From: Rhodospirillaceae bacterium
Lineage (GTDB): Bacteria; Pseudomonadota; Alphaproteobacteria; Rhodospirillales; Rhodospirillaceae
Direction of reading: 5' to 3'
DNA length: 64,000 bases
NCBI GenBank assembly: GCA_029243545.1
Contig: JAQWRV010000028.1
Location: 87,949-151,948 of the forward strand
Translations under genes and position numbers: made by a program
The notes under the pieces: generated by a model
Databases searched by the model: none
Told to the model about the DNA's origin: nothing
The model's input: the letters and a program-made list of their open reading frames with translations, nothing else
Shown here: positions 51,871-60,575 of the stretch, piece by piece
How positions within the stretch are numbered: the first letter of the stretch is position 1
How the letters are laid out: every line of letters begins with the position of its first letter

Positions 51871-52320
51871 ATGGAAGAGATCTTCAATTTCCATCAATTA
51901 ACCTTGAATGTCGGGACCGGCGGGCAACCGACCATCGACCAATTCAGCGATATTGCAGAGGCTAATTATGCGGTGGTCATAAACATGGCTATGCATGATT
52001 CCGACAACGCAGTCCCCGATGAAGGCAATATCGTTGCGTCATTGGGCATGACCTACGTCCATATTCCAGTGCCGTTTGATGCGCCAACAGCCAATCATCT
52101 CAGTAAATTCTTCAAGATCATGGACTCATTTGAAGGAGAAAAGATCTTTGTGCATTGCGTTGCCAATTTTCGGGTGTCTGCCTTTATGCATCAGTACCTG
52201 ACGCTGAAAAAGGGTATCCCCTCTGAGCAAGCAACATCACCGGTACTGAGAACTTGGCCGCCACGAATGAGCGACGTTTGGAAATCACTCATGGAACTAA
52301 AGATTGGTGATATTGAGTGA
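51871..52320 (+). CDS. DUF442-like protein-tyrosine-phosphatase family protein
   Basis: A 149-residue protein of the small phosphatase-like group seen next to metal or sulphur transport genes. The P-loop reads KIFVHCVANFRVSAFM, HCxxNxR, where normal dual-specificity phosphatases have HCxxGxxR (here one residue shorter, with Asn for Gly). The start has FHQLTLNVGTGGQPTIDQFS. It follows the ZIP gene by 22 bases after a GGAG site, so the two are likely cotranscribed. Confidence 0.75.
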   Translation: MEEIFNFHQLTLNVGTGGQPTIDQFSDIAEANYAVVINMAMHDSDNAVPDEGNIVASLGMTYVHIPVPFDAPTANHLSKFFKIMDSFEGEKIFVHCVANFRVSAFMHQYLTLKKGIPSEQATSPVLRTWPPRMSDVWKSLMELKIGDIE

Positions 52321-52349
52321 GAACACAGGCCATATAGATTGAAGTGTAA

Positions 52350-52586
52350 ATGATGACTAAGCCGTCGGCGGTGTTGTTCATCGCCATTATCCTCATCGAC
52401 CTCCCGGTTTGGGTGCATAGCTGGCTTGCGGCAGATTGGCTTATCAAATGGCGTACGGGGCAGCTGCAAAACCCGCCGGGCGGTCATAGGGACCCACCCC
52501 CAACGAAAGCCTTTCTTAAAACCTTCAACGAAGTGGACCAGAACTGGATGCCGTATATTCGTGATCAGGCTGCCCTAGCTGAGTGA
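52350..52586 (+). CDS. Small membrane or secreted hypothetical protein
   Basis: A 78-residue frame with one N-terminal hydrophobic segment (SAVLFIAIILIDLPVWVHSW) and a soluble remainder (NPPGGHRDPPPTKAFLKTF). It follows the phosphatase gene in the same direction after 29 bases. No family recognised; the ribosome site is weak. Confidence 0.45.
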   Translation: MMTKPSAVLFIAIILIDLPVWVHSWLAADWLIKWRTGQLQNPPGGHRDPPPTKAFLKTFNEVDQNWMPYIRDQAALAE

Positions 52587-52668
52587 CAAGGCAGACGGTA
52601 TTCAGGCTAAACTCTTTAGGTGGGGTGGACGCGTTTGCCCCATCATATTCTGCGTGACTAGAATTTAG

Positions 52669-53502
52669 CTAAATCTTTCTCGGCACACCCCACTCACCAT
52701 CCAAGAATGTTCGCACCATCTTCGCCGTCTCTTGCGAATGATAATCAAGAAAGCCGAGGCCCCAGTCGGGCATATCAATGAGCTGTCCGCCGTTGAGGTA
52801 AGGTGCGACGCGCGGCGTGTACGGGTACAAATCGTCTCTGGGATTGAGGGCCAAAATTGGTTGTGTCACCTGCGGTAAATTTTCCACATAAGAAAATTCT
52901 TTATTCGCTTTGTAGGCCCAATGGTTTTTGTCGTGGTTGCGGATGATATCGATGAAACTTTTCATGAGTTCATCATTATTGCGATGGGGACCGCGCCAAC
53001 GGACACTATTCTGCCACGTGGCGAGAAGGTGAGAGCCGTCTTCCTGAAGCGCTTCACTGGTATCCATGGAGGCGTAATGCTTGGTTTGTTCCTCACGGCT
53101 GTACATGCCGACACCAACCAAAACGATGTGCTTAATGGCGTCGGGTCTGAGTAAAGCCAATTGCACTGCGATGCGTCCGCCAGTGTGAAAGCCCATGAGA
53201 TCAAAGTCTGTGATGTCCAGCGCGTCGGCCACATCTGCCATAGCACCGGCATACTCTTCCATGGGCGGCGGCGCTGACGGGCTGTCTGAATAGCCATAGC
53301 CGGGTGTATCAACCGCCACGGCCAGGCGGTCGCGGCCGATCTCACCCAACCAAGTCTCATACATTTGACCTGAAAACGGGCTGAGGTGAAAACACATCAA
53401 CGGTAATGCAGTTGGAGTATCCGGTTCGGCGATACGCACATGCATCTGGCCAAACCGGCCATCAATGTACTGTCTGCGCACCGATACAGGACCGGCGTTC
53501 AT
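52669..53502 (-). CDS. Alpha/beta hydrolase with GFHTGG nucleophile elbow
   Basis: A 277-residue alpha/beta hydrolase: MCFHLSPFSGQMYETWLGEI (oxyanion strand), VAVDTPGYGYSDSPSAPPPM, then DLMGFHTGGRIAVQLALLRP where the elbow has His in place of the usual Ser. The C-terminal histidine may be in LGFLDYHSQETAKMV. GxHTG elbows form a known-looking subgroup whose chemistry is unclear to me. It lies 34 bases after the methyltransferase copy 2 in the same operon. Confidence 0.8.
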   Translation of the reverse strand: MNAGPVSVRRQYIDGRFGQMHVRIAEPDTPTALPLMCFHLSPFSGQMYETWLGEIGRDRLAVAVDTPGYGYSDSPSAPPPMEEYAGAMADVADALDITDFDLMGFHTGGRIAVQLALLRPDAIKHIVLVGVGMYSREEQTKHYASMDTSEALQEDGSHLLATWQNSVRWRGPHRNNDELMKSFIDIIRNHDKNHWAYKANKEFSYVENLPQVTQPILALNPRDDLYPYTPRVAPYLNGGQLIDMPDWGLGFLDYHSQETAKMVRTFLDGEWGVPRKI

Positions 53503-53536
53503 CTCATTACGCTATAGAGCATTAGGCCATAGATCA

Positions 53537-54586
53537 TTAAACAACCGCGGGCTTGGTCGCCGCAATGACCGTCCAGGGAAAACGCCAAGCGTCATTGGCG
53601 TCCATATCAACGCCGGAGGCCTCTTGGAACGGTGCGATTTCAATATCCGTGAACCCTTTTCTGGCAAGCACGTCTGCCAGATCCGTCTCGGCTAGAAGTG
53701 GCATGTACGGTTCGTTGTTGCGCCGGGCATGACCATAGTAAATGAACTGGCGGAACGCATCGGGCAAACAATAGAAATCCAGATGGACCATGCGGCCGCC
53801 TGGCTCGAGCACGCGGTAGGCTTCATCCAGCATGGCGTCGATAGTTTTGGGAGGCATCTCATGGATGACCATAGTGGACGTCACAAGATCAAAGGACTCG
53901 TCGTCGTAGTCGGTGGCGCAGGCATCCATCTGCCGGAAGCGGACATTCTTGGCTTGGTTCTTTTGCGTCGTATGCGCGGCCAAGGAAACGCATGGGGCAG
54001 ACAAATCAACGGCCTCAATGCTGGCGTCTGGAAATCGCTGAGCGAAAGGCTGGGTGCTTTTGCCGAAACCGCAGCCCATATCGAGTACCTTTTCAGGCGC
54101 ACCCTGTTCGACTGCGATATCAGTGAAGCGGTCGTGCAAATCTTTATGGGCCGTGCCAAGCATGGGTGTGGTGGAGCGCGCGCCCCGTTCATAAGCAAGG
54201 GCCGCGATGTCGTCTCGCCACACACCACCGGGCTGCTGATGGATATCCACACCGGTGTAATAGGCCGGCAGGGCCAGATCAGGATCGAGCTCTAAGGCTG
54301 CTTCGTCACCGCTGACAGTGTTCAACAACGCTGCACGGCGCTCTCGATGATACGGCATGAGGCCATAGCGCCCGGCATACTTCATCCGTTGCAAATGCCG
54401 TTCGAGCCAGGCGAAGGATTGGTACAACACCGTTTTTTCCAACACCTCCGCCACGTGGGCCATGGTCTCAGCTTGAGGCGCGCGCACAGCAGCGGTATCG
54501 CGCAGCTCCCGGTACATGGTGGTGGTCCAAAATGTTTTGGCGGCAAGAAGAAAATCCTGCCCAGCGGCAAAGGCACGCTCATCCAT
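53537..54586 (-). CDS. Class I SAM-dependent methyltransferase (copy 2)
   Basis: A 349-residue paralogue of the enzyme at 33514-34626. SAM site DMGCGFGKSTQPFAQRFPDA, acidic residue in EAVDLSAPCVSLA, then VTSTMVIHEMPPKTIDAML and LEPGGRMVHLDFY. The shared block LPAYYTGVDIHQQPGGVWRD precedes it. The operon order here is coiled-coil protein, methyltransferase, alpha/beta hydrolase, not methyltransferase first. Substrate unknown. Confidence 0.85.
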   Translation of the reverse strand: MDERAFAAGQDFLLAAKTFWTTTMYRELRDTAAVRAPQAETMAHVAEVLEKTVLYQSFAWLERHLQRMKYAGRYGLMPYHRERRAALLNTVSGDEAALELDPDLALPAYYTGVDIHQQPGGVWRDDIAALAYERGARSTTPMLGTAHKDLHDRFTDIAVEQGAPEKVLDMGCGFGKSTQPFAQRFPDASIEAVDLSAPCVSLAAHTTQKNQAKNVRFRQMDACATDYDDESFDLVTSTMVIHEMPPKTIDAMLDEAYRVLEPGGRMVHLDFYCLPDAFRQFIYYGHARRNNEPYMPLLAETDLADVLARKGFTDIEIAPFQEASGVDMDANDAWRFPWTVIAATKPAVV

Positions 54587-54597
54587 GACGGCTTCTC

Positions 54598-54927
54598 CTA
54601 CACGTTCGCTTTGAGGCTGTGACGGCCGGGCGCGCCCAGCGCCTCTTGCTGGCCAAGCAGTGGTTTGAGGAGCGCCTCGACAAAATCGCTGCGATCCGCC
54701 GTGGTTTCTGCTCGCTGTTCGGGGGTTGGCTCTTGATCCAACGCTGCCGGGTTCAAGGCTTTCGTTCTAGCCAATTCGCCCTCCAGAGCCCGCACGCGGT
54801 CGCGCAGCACGTAATGCTCCTGGGCCAAGGCCATAACAGTACCCATGAGGCGATCCATAGCCGGATCGTCAAAGAATTGCTGCTCAGCCCGGGGAGTATT
54901 AGGCGAAGTATGAGGTGCGTTTTCCAT
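54598..54927 (-). CDS. Small coiled-coil protein paired with a methyltransferase (copy 2)
   Basis: About 109 residues from ATG 54927 (GGAAG six bases upstream). After a Pro-rich start come FFDDPAMDRLMGTVMALAQE and HYVLRDRVRALEGELARTKA, a heptad helix matching copy 1 (MDALM and LRDRVTVLE). The C-terminus is longer and more polar. It ends 11 bases before the methyltransferase. Upstream in-frame codons reach 55065 but overlap the divergent cupin gene and are unlikely. Confidence 0.7.
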   Translation of the reverse strand: MENAPHTSPNTPRAEQQFFDDPAMDRLMGTVMALAQEHYVLRDRVRALEGELARTKALNPAALDQEPTPEQRAETTADRSDFVEALLKPLLGQQEALGAPGRHSLKANV

Positions 54928-55049
54928 AGAATCTTCCATGTTCATCACAGGAGCAAAGTGTCTCCGTATCTTCCGTGAATGGTAGCCTAATAGGCTATCA
55001 TCCCCTACAGTCGAGAGGGACAAAGTGAGGTGTGAAGGGGAGGTAACCC

Positions 55050-56096
55050 ATGCTTTTTGAATCATTTTTTACGAGGCGGTTTCACATTGCGACTATCGCG
55101 ATTGCCTTGATATCTAACACAGCAGCGGCACAGCCTTATACAGAACAGGTCGTTGGCACGCTCGAAGCCAAGGGCCGCGGCTGGAACCAGATTCAGTTTG
55201 TCGATGTAGAGAGTTTCTCTCTCGATGAAACACCGCGCTACGGAACACTGTCGAAGACCATCTTCCGCGGACCGGAGTTAGGCTTTCTGGTCCACACGAT
55301 TTTCCCGCCGGCGTGGAACATGCGCATGAGCCAGGGTGGACCGCATTATCACCTGTTTCATGAATGGGGTTTTACACTGGAAGGCGACTCCGTTTTGTAT
55401 GAAGCCATCAGCCCCTACCAGATGAACGGCAAGATGGAGTGGAAACCGAAAGGCGGCTGGCTCGACCGTCCGCCCTTCTCCATCCACAGTGCCAATTGGT
55501 TAACAGGTGGACTTCGCCCGCAGACGCCCTATCACCTGCTGATCTTTGAAGAAGGGGACGGCAGTCTCATCACCATTCCGCGGGACGGCAGCATGGGCGA
55601 CCACTATGGCCCGGAACGCCGCTTCAAGCCGGACCCCTACGAGCCAGACTGGAGAAAAGTTAAGCAGTGGAATCCGCCGTGGCTGGTAGACACCGCCCAC
55701 GACTTGGAATGGGAACCGGACCGAGAGGTGGAAGGTCGCTTCGTCAAATGGCTGAGCGATGATTGGCAAGACGGTTTTCGGTCCCGCATGATTAAGATTC
55801 CGCCGGGTTGGGTCCCGCCTGAGGATGGTGGCAAGACGTACTACAAGAAAGCCAATGTCATGCGCTACATGCTCTTCGGTGAGATGAAAGTGTGGCAGTT
55901 CGAGGATGATGAGGACGTGGGAGCGCCGGTGACGGTGAAGGAGGACTTCTTCATCTACCAGCCACCGCGCAGCATCTGGGGTTATGGTGAAGGTCCGCTG
56001 ACCGGCGTCTACGGCGCCACCTGGCTGGAAGTGATCTACGCCAAAGGCCTCTCCCACGGCGGCGGACCCATCGAACAGCCCACGGTGATCGATTGA
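55050..56096 (+). CDS. Secreted cupin-domain protein
   Basis: A 348-residue protein with a Sec signal (residues ~8-27, IATIAIALISNTAAAQPYTE). Cupin-like strands appear at GPHYHLFHEWGFTLEGDSVL and later NVMRYMLFGEMKVWQFEDDE with FFIYQPPRSIWGYGEGPLTG. The HYHLFHE run gives several possible metal ligands. It shares with the cupin at 14306-15157 the two-barrel layout but not its sequence. ATG 55050 follows GGGGAGG. Divergent from the methyltransferase operon. Confidence 0.72.
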   Translation: MLFESFFTRRFHIATIAIALISNTAAAQPYTEQVVGTLEAKGRGWNQIQFVDVESFSLDETPRYGTLSKTIFRGPELGFLVHTIFPPAWNMRMSQGGPHYHLFHEWGFTLEGDSVLYEAISPYQMNGKMEWKPKGGWLDRPPFSIHSANWLTGGLRPQTPYHLLIFEEGDGSLITIPRDGSMGDHYGPERRFKPDPYEPDWRKVKQWNPPWLVDTAHDLEWEPDREVEGRFVKWLSDDWQDGFRSRMIKIPPGWVPPEDGGKTYYKKANVMRYMLFGEMKVWQFEDDEDVGAPVTVKEDFFIYQPPRSIWGYGEGPLTGVYGATWLEVIYAKGLSHGGGPIEQPTVID

Positions 56097-56108
56097 ATAG
56101 GCGAGAGC

Positions 56109-57149
56109 CTACGTCACCCGAATGACGATCTTGCCGAGCTTTTCACCGCTCTGCATATATTCAATGCAATCGTAAATGTCGTCCCAATCGTAAACCCGGT
56201 CGATGATGGGTTTGATGTTGTTGGTATCCATGGCCGTGAGGCAATCGACAAACATGCGGCGGCTACCAACGATGATGCCGCGAATGGTCAGGTTCTTGAT
56301 AATAATGTTGGGCAGCTTGGAGAGGGACGGCGGTTCCTGCGGACCTTGATTATGCACTACGGGGTTGGCGCCGATGTGCATGATGCGGCCATTAGACGCG
56401 GCGGTCAGTAAACAGTTCTCCAACTCGCCAAGCCCGACATTGTTGAGAATGATGTCCGCGCCCTCTCCGCCTGTCAGCTCAAGCACCTCTGAAGGCCAGT
56501 CTGGGTTGGCGCGATAATTGACGGTCAGGTCAGCACCGAGTTCTTTCATGCGTTCGAGTTTCTCATCGCTCGACGAGGTGATGATAACGCGGGCGCCAAG
56601 CATCTTGGCCCACTGCATGCCGAACACAGAAACACCTCCGGTGCCAAGGGTCAGGATGGTATCGCTGGCTTTGCCCGCGCCGGCTTCGACCACGGCGTTC
56701 CATGCGGTAAGCCCAGGACTCTGAATGGTGCTGGCTTCTTCATAACTGATGCTATCGGGTAACTTAATGAGTGCGACGGCAGGCACCACGACCTGCTCTG
56801 CAAGGAAACCGTCGATAGTCGAGGCGTAATCCATCTTGGCCATGTCGCCATGCCAGTCACCATCGAGCCATTCCCAATAATGGGTCATGGTGACGCGATC
56901 ACCGACCTTGACATTATCGACACCCGGGCCGATCGCAATCACATCACCGGCGTTGTCGCTCAGCGGCACGCGGGTGTAAGGCATAACATTCTTACCGAGC
57001 GCACCCTCCATGATTGAGAGATCGCGGGCGTTGATGCCGGTCGCGCGCACCCGCATGACCGCCTCACCATGGCCCGGCACCGGCTCGGGCCGCTCGACTT
57101 TATGGAGGCTAAGCCCTTTGGTGTAGTCACCAATTTCGTAAACTTTCAT
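56109..57149 (-). CDS. MDR family NAD(P)-dependent alcohol/quinone oxidoreductase
   Basis: A 346-residue medium-chain dehydrogenase: VRATGINARDLSIMEGA (GroES part), YTRVPLSDNAGDVIAIGPGV, TGGVSVFGMQWAKMLGARVI with the Rossmann glycine motif, VTGGEGADIILNNVGLGELE. The catalytic zinc Cys and the structural four-Cys lobe are not obvious, so it fits the zinc-independent quinone-reductase or enoyl-reductase branch. Convergent with the cupin gene; substrate unknown. Confidence 0.88.
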   Translation of the reverse strand: MKVYEIGDYTKGLSLHKVERPEPVPGHGEAVMRVRATGINARDLSIMEGALGKNVMPYTRVPLSDNAGDVIAIGPGVDNVKVGDRVTMTHYWEWLDGDWHGDMAKMDYASTIDGFLAEQVVVPAVALIKLPDSISYEEASTIQSPGLTAWNAVVEAGAGKASDTILTLGTGGVSVFGMQWAKMLGARVIITSSSDEKLERMKELGADLTVNYRANPDWPSEVLELTGGEGADIILNNVGLGELENCLLTAASNGRIMHIGANPVVHNQGPQEPPSLSKLPNIIIKNLTIRGIIVGSRRMFVDCLTAMDTNNIKPIIDRVYDWDDIYDCIEYMQSGEKLGKIVIRVT

Positions 57150-57262
57150 ACGCGCCGTCCCAGCTGATTTTGCGTTTTGTGAACTCTATACATATGGGTC
57201 ATTGGAGCAAAGTACCTGCACACCCTTTCCCCAGACCCACATTCGCGCGACACTTCCTCAGG

Positions 57263-58054
57263 ATGGGGAAATTAGTCTCTTTAATTATTGGGGTTAGCGT
57301 AAGCGCTTTAGCGTCACACGCCTCTGCCTTTGACTGGACCCAAACCGAATTTCAGTCGAACTTTGGCGTCATCGACACCCCGAGCTTTGCCGGCGGTGGC
57401 GATAACACGACGGTTGTTTTCACGATTGAACATTCAAACGGCTGGGCCTACGGCGACAACTACTTCTTTATCGACCTCGCGGAAAGCACTACGCCGTTCT
57501 ACAACAATTGGGATATCTACGCCGAGTACTACGCCAATTTCAGTTTGGGCAAAATCACCGGTGAAGCGGTCGGCTTTGGTATTGTGAACGACGTTGGCCT
57601 GATAGCCGGCGTAAACTGGGATTTGGATGCCAAGGTGCTCAAATATCTTCCGGGCGTCCGGTTTCAACTCACGCTTCCCGGCTTTGACTTCGCGAATCTG
57701 GATTTCACCGCCTACATCGATGACAACGCCGGAGTGGCCAAAGGCGGTGCACCAAAGCAAAGAGATAGCTTCATGGTCGATTTCAATTGGGGATACCCCT
57801 TTACCATCGGCCGGAACGACTTTGCCATTAATGGGCATTTGGAATACATCAACAAGAGACGCGATTCCTTCGGCAACCGCCTCGAGTCACACGTGCTCAA
57901 TCAGGAACAAATCAGATGGGATATCGGCAAAGCGATGAACGGCACGCCTAGGAAAGTGTTTATTGGCGTTGAATTGTCAATTTGGTTTAACAAGCTGGGA
58001 GATCGCAAGACTAATGAGTTTGCGCCGCAGGCTTTGTTCGCATACAGATTCTAA
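57263..58054 (+). CDS. Tsx-like outer-membrane channel (nucleoside-specific family)
   Basis: About 263 residues with a Sec signal (GKLVSLIIGVSVSALASHAS, cut near AFDW). The mature part is strand-rich: HSNGWAYGDNYFFIDLAEST, DIYAEYYANFSLGKITGEAV, DFTAYIDDNAGVAKGGA, ending in the outer-membrane signature LFAYRF. It resembles Tsx/DUF5020 nucleoside channels. ATG 57263 gives the signal; an upstream in-frame ATG at 57170 would put ~30 residues before it and is unlikely. Confidence 0.75.
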   Translation: MGKLVSLIIGVSVSALASHASAFDWTQTEFQSNFGVIDTPSFAGGGDNTTVVFTIEHSNGWAYGDNYFFIDLAESTTPFYNNWDIYAEYYANFSLGKITGEAVGFGIVNDVGLIAGVNWDLDAKVLKYLPGVRFQLTLPGFDFANLDFTAYIDDNAGVAKGGAPKQRDSFMVDFNWGYPFTIGRNDFAINGHLEYINKRRDSFGNRLESHVLNQEQIRWDIGKAMNGTPRKVFIGVELSIWFNKLGDRKTNEFAPQALFAYRF

Positions 58055-58480
58055 GTCACCGCGTGAATGAAACTTTAGCGTCGAGCGCTTGCGACTGAAT
58101 TCACGAAGTTCTTAATTATAAAAAGACGATTCCATTGGTTGCCCCGCTCACACCGACATCGGCGCGCTCTCCTGGAAAGGAATGGTCTCACCTATACAGT
58201 ATGCTGCAATTGTTGGTTTAGCACCCGCCACGTCAGTACGTGGCTGGCCCTATTCCGCCATAGCGCCTGAGCGCCATGCCGATGAATGTTTGCACTGCGG
58301 ACATATACGCTCTCCCGACCAATGGCTTTCAAAGGTCGTTGCGCAATTAAGACAACGGCGCACCTTGGTCGGCGGGGGGGCTTCTTTTTCGGGCGGGGTG
58401 AGATCTTGCGTCATATGATTAATACTGGCCTTTGTGCGTAGAAGACCAATTACCTCTATTTTATATTAGGTAGACCAGAA

Positions 58481-58533
58481 TGGTGCCCAGGCGCGGAATT
58501 GAACCACCGGCGCGTGGATATTCGGTCTATTGG
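58481..58533 (-). other. Degenerate 3' part of a tRNA-Phe gene (copy A)
   Basis: Read on the minus strand, the bases give GACCGAATATCC for the anticodon arm, then GCCGGTGGTTCAATTCC and GCGCCTGGGCACCA. The latter resemble the T arm, acceptor and CCA of tRNA-Phe (CCTGGGCACCA end, GACTGAAAATCC arm). No matching 5' half lies beyond 58533. The remaining gene-free stretch 58055-58694 shows no other feature I can support. It is paired with copy B at 63720. Confidence 0.6.
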
Positions 58534-58694
58534 ATTGTTGAGACCTTTATTTAAAGATTCGTCTGAAATTGTCCAGTTTTATTGTGATTAGCCTAATTTA
58601 ACTTGAGGCACTTTTTGCCGGTAACTATGTTTTCTAAGTCCCAGAAACCCCTTGTTCTTGGGGGTTCTAAGAGTTCTCCATAAGGCCTCGTATT

Positions 58695-60224
58695 ATGTTT
58701 TCACTGTCCAAAAATTGCCGTCCCTTATTAGGGCCAACTCTATTCATCGTGAGCCTGCTATTCGGTCAAAGCCACGCCGAAACCTTACGGATTGCAGCCG
58801 GTGGCGTCCCGCCTAGCCTCGGGAATCCCTATACGGCGACAGCCCTGCCGGCGACGGAACTATGGCTGGCCATGTTTGATGGGCTGACGCGCCTCGATTG
58901 GCGCGGCGGGCCTCGCCCCGGCTTAGCGGTGTCGTGGGATAACCCGACCCCACTCACATGGCGCTTCACCCTTCGTGACAGCATGACGTTTCACAACGGC
59001 CGGCCTGTTACGGCTGAGTCCATTGCGAACGTATTCACCCTTCTACTGAGTGAGGATGCGGCCTCACTTTTAGTCGCCAGAGAATTGACCAATATTGCTG
59101 ACGTCGTGGCTGTCGACCCACTGACCGTTCAATTCAATCTAGGCGCGCCCGATGCAATCCTGCCGAAACGCCTCTCGCTTGTGATGATCATCGAGCCAGA
59201 CTCATGGACCGAACGGGGTGTTGATGAATTCACGATCGCGCCAATTGGGACCGGGCCATACCGTTTAGTTGACTGGGGGCCGGGAAATACAGCGCCGCGG
59301 CTTACGGCCTTTAATGGCAATTGGCGCGCTCCCATCGGGTATACGGACCTTGAGTATCGTGTTGTCGGTAATAAGACGTCACGCCTTCAAGCTCTTTATA
59401 GCAACCAAGTGGACGTTGCTACGGGGCTCAGTGAAGATGACGTTGGTGACGTTAAAGCGAATGGATATGTCCCCTACGTCACAGCCACGACACAAATAAA
59501 ATCAATCGCACTACCAAATGTGCGCGATGGTAACCACCCATTGAAGGATCAGCGGGTCCGACAGGCTCTCAACTATGCCGTCGATAAACAAGCAATTGCA
59601 GACGTAATCTTGGGAGGCTGGGTTGATGTTGCCAGCCAGGGAGCGGTCCCCGGAATTTCCGGTTACAACCCCAATCTCAAACCTTATCCCTACGACCCCG
59701 AGCGGGCGCGAACGTTGTTAGAGGATGCGGGCTACGAGGACGGGTTCGACATGGACATTGAGTTTGTTGCAACGTTAACGCCACTTGACCCAGTTCTATT
59801 CCAGAAAGTCGCCCAGGACCTGCGTGAGGTCGGTGTGCGGACCTCCGTTCGGCAAATTCCGTTTTCCGATTACTTACGAAAATACGTGCCAAACCAGTGG
59901 GGCGATGTCGATGCGTTCGGCTTGTTTTGGAATTCAGCGACATTTCAAGATGCCATTCGGCCCTATGAGTACTTCTCCTGCTTTCGCTTAAACCCGTTTT
60001 TCTGTGACGAAGACGTCACTGCCGACATAAGAGCCGTACAGGTCATGGCGGACCCGGCCGAGCGCGAAACCAAGATGCAAGCGATTATGGCTAAGTTCCA
60101 TACTCTCGCGCCGGCCATATGGATCACGAATTCGGCCTATGTGAATGCCACGCGCCCCGGTATCAGCAACTTCCGCATGGTACCTGCCGGAATCCGTTTC
60201 GAAGAACTGAGGCCGGAGCAATAA
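58695..60224 (+). CDS. ABC transporter solute-binding protein, family 5
   Basis: A 509-residue periplasmic binding protein with a Sec signal (residues ~1-29, VSLLFGQSHAETLRI). Typical SBP_bac_5 blocks are PATELWLAMFDGLTRLDWRG, PRPGLAVSWDNPTPLTWRFT, LRDSMTFHNGRPVTAESIAN, IGTGPYRLVDWGPG, LKDQRVRQALNYAVDKQAIA and VPNQWGDVDAFGL. Such proteins bind peptides, nickel, opines or glutathione. No permease or ATPase genes are adjacent, so it is an orphan or a remnant. Confidence 0.88.
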   Translation: MFSLSKNCRPLLGPTLFIVSLLFGQSHAETLRIAAGGVPPSLGNPYTATALPATELWLAMFDGLTRLDWRGGPRPGLAVSWDNPTPLTWRFTLRDSMTFHNGRPVTAESIANVFTLLLSEDAASLLVARELTNIADVVAVDPLTVQFNLGAPDAILPKRLSLVMIIEPDSWTERGVDEFTIAPIGTGPYRLVDWGPGNTAPRLTAFNGNWRAPIGYTDLEYRVVGNKTSRLQALYSNQVDVATGLSEDDVGDVKANGYVPYVTATTQIKSIALPNVRDGNHPLKDQRVRQALNYAVDKQAIADVILGGWVDVASQGAVPGISGYNPNLKPYPYDPERARTLLEDAGYEDGFDMDIEFVATLTPLDPVLFQKVAQDLREVGVRTSVRQIPFSDYLRKYVPNQWGDVDAFGLFWNSATFQDAIRPYEYFSCFRLNPFFCDEDVTADIRAVQVMADPAERETKMQAIMAKFHTLAPAIWITNSAYVNATRPGISNFRMVPAGIRFEELRPEQ

Positions 60225-60500
60225 TCTCATAAAATTACGAGATGACGTGCCGCCATCTGATCACACCGCCTGATTAAGTTCGTGGCAGAAGTATTCTCTA
60301 CTCACGACTTCTGCAAACCCAGAACCCAGTGACGAACTTGTAGCTTTTTGAAGCCCCGCTGCGATCAAATTTTGCCAACTCAAGCCACCCCCCCTGACAA
60401 TACCCCGCAAGATACTGTTTTCATTGATTAATTCCTGGATAGCAGCCTTGGGCCGCCAAAATTTATAGGCCGTGTCACAGAGTATTAGTTATAATCTAAT

Positions 60501-60521
60501 TGCGAATGATTATGAGTTGCA
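60501..60521. promoter_or_regulatory. Fur-box-like element upstream of the FecA-like receptor
   Basis: The 21-base element TGCGAATGATTATGAGTTGC plus A has TGC/GCA ends and an AATGATTAT-type core like alphaproteobacterial Fur/Irr sites. It lies 55 bases before the receptor start. A separate weak palindrome ATCTCATAAAATTACGAGAT follows the binding-protein gene at 60224-60243. Confidence 0.4.
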
Positions 60522-60575
60522 TCCGCAATGACAGCAGAGTATATGAACGCCTCATGCCAATTAAAGGGGAACGCC

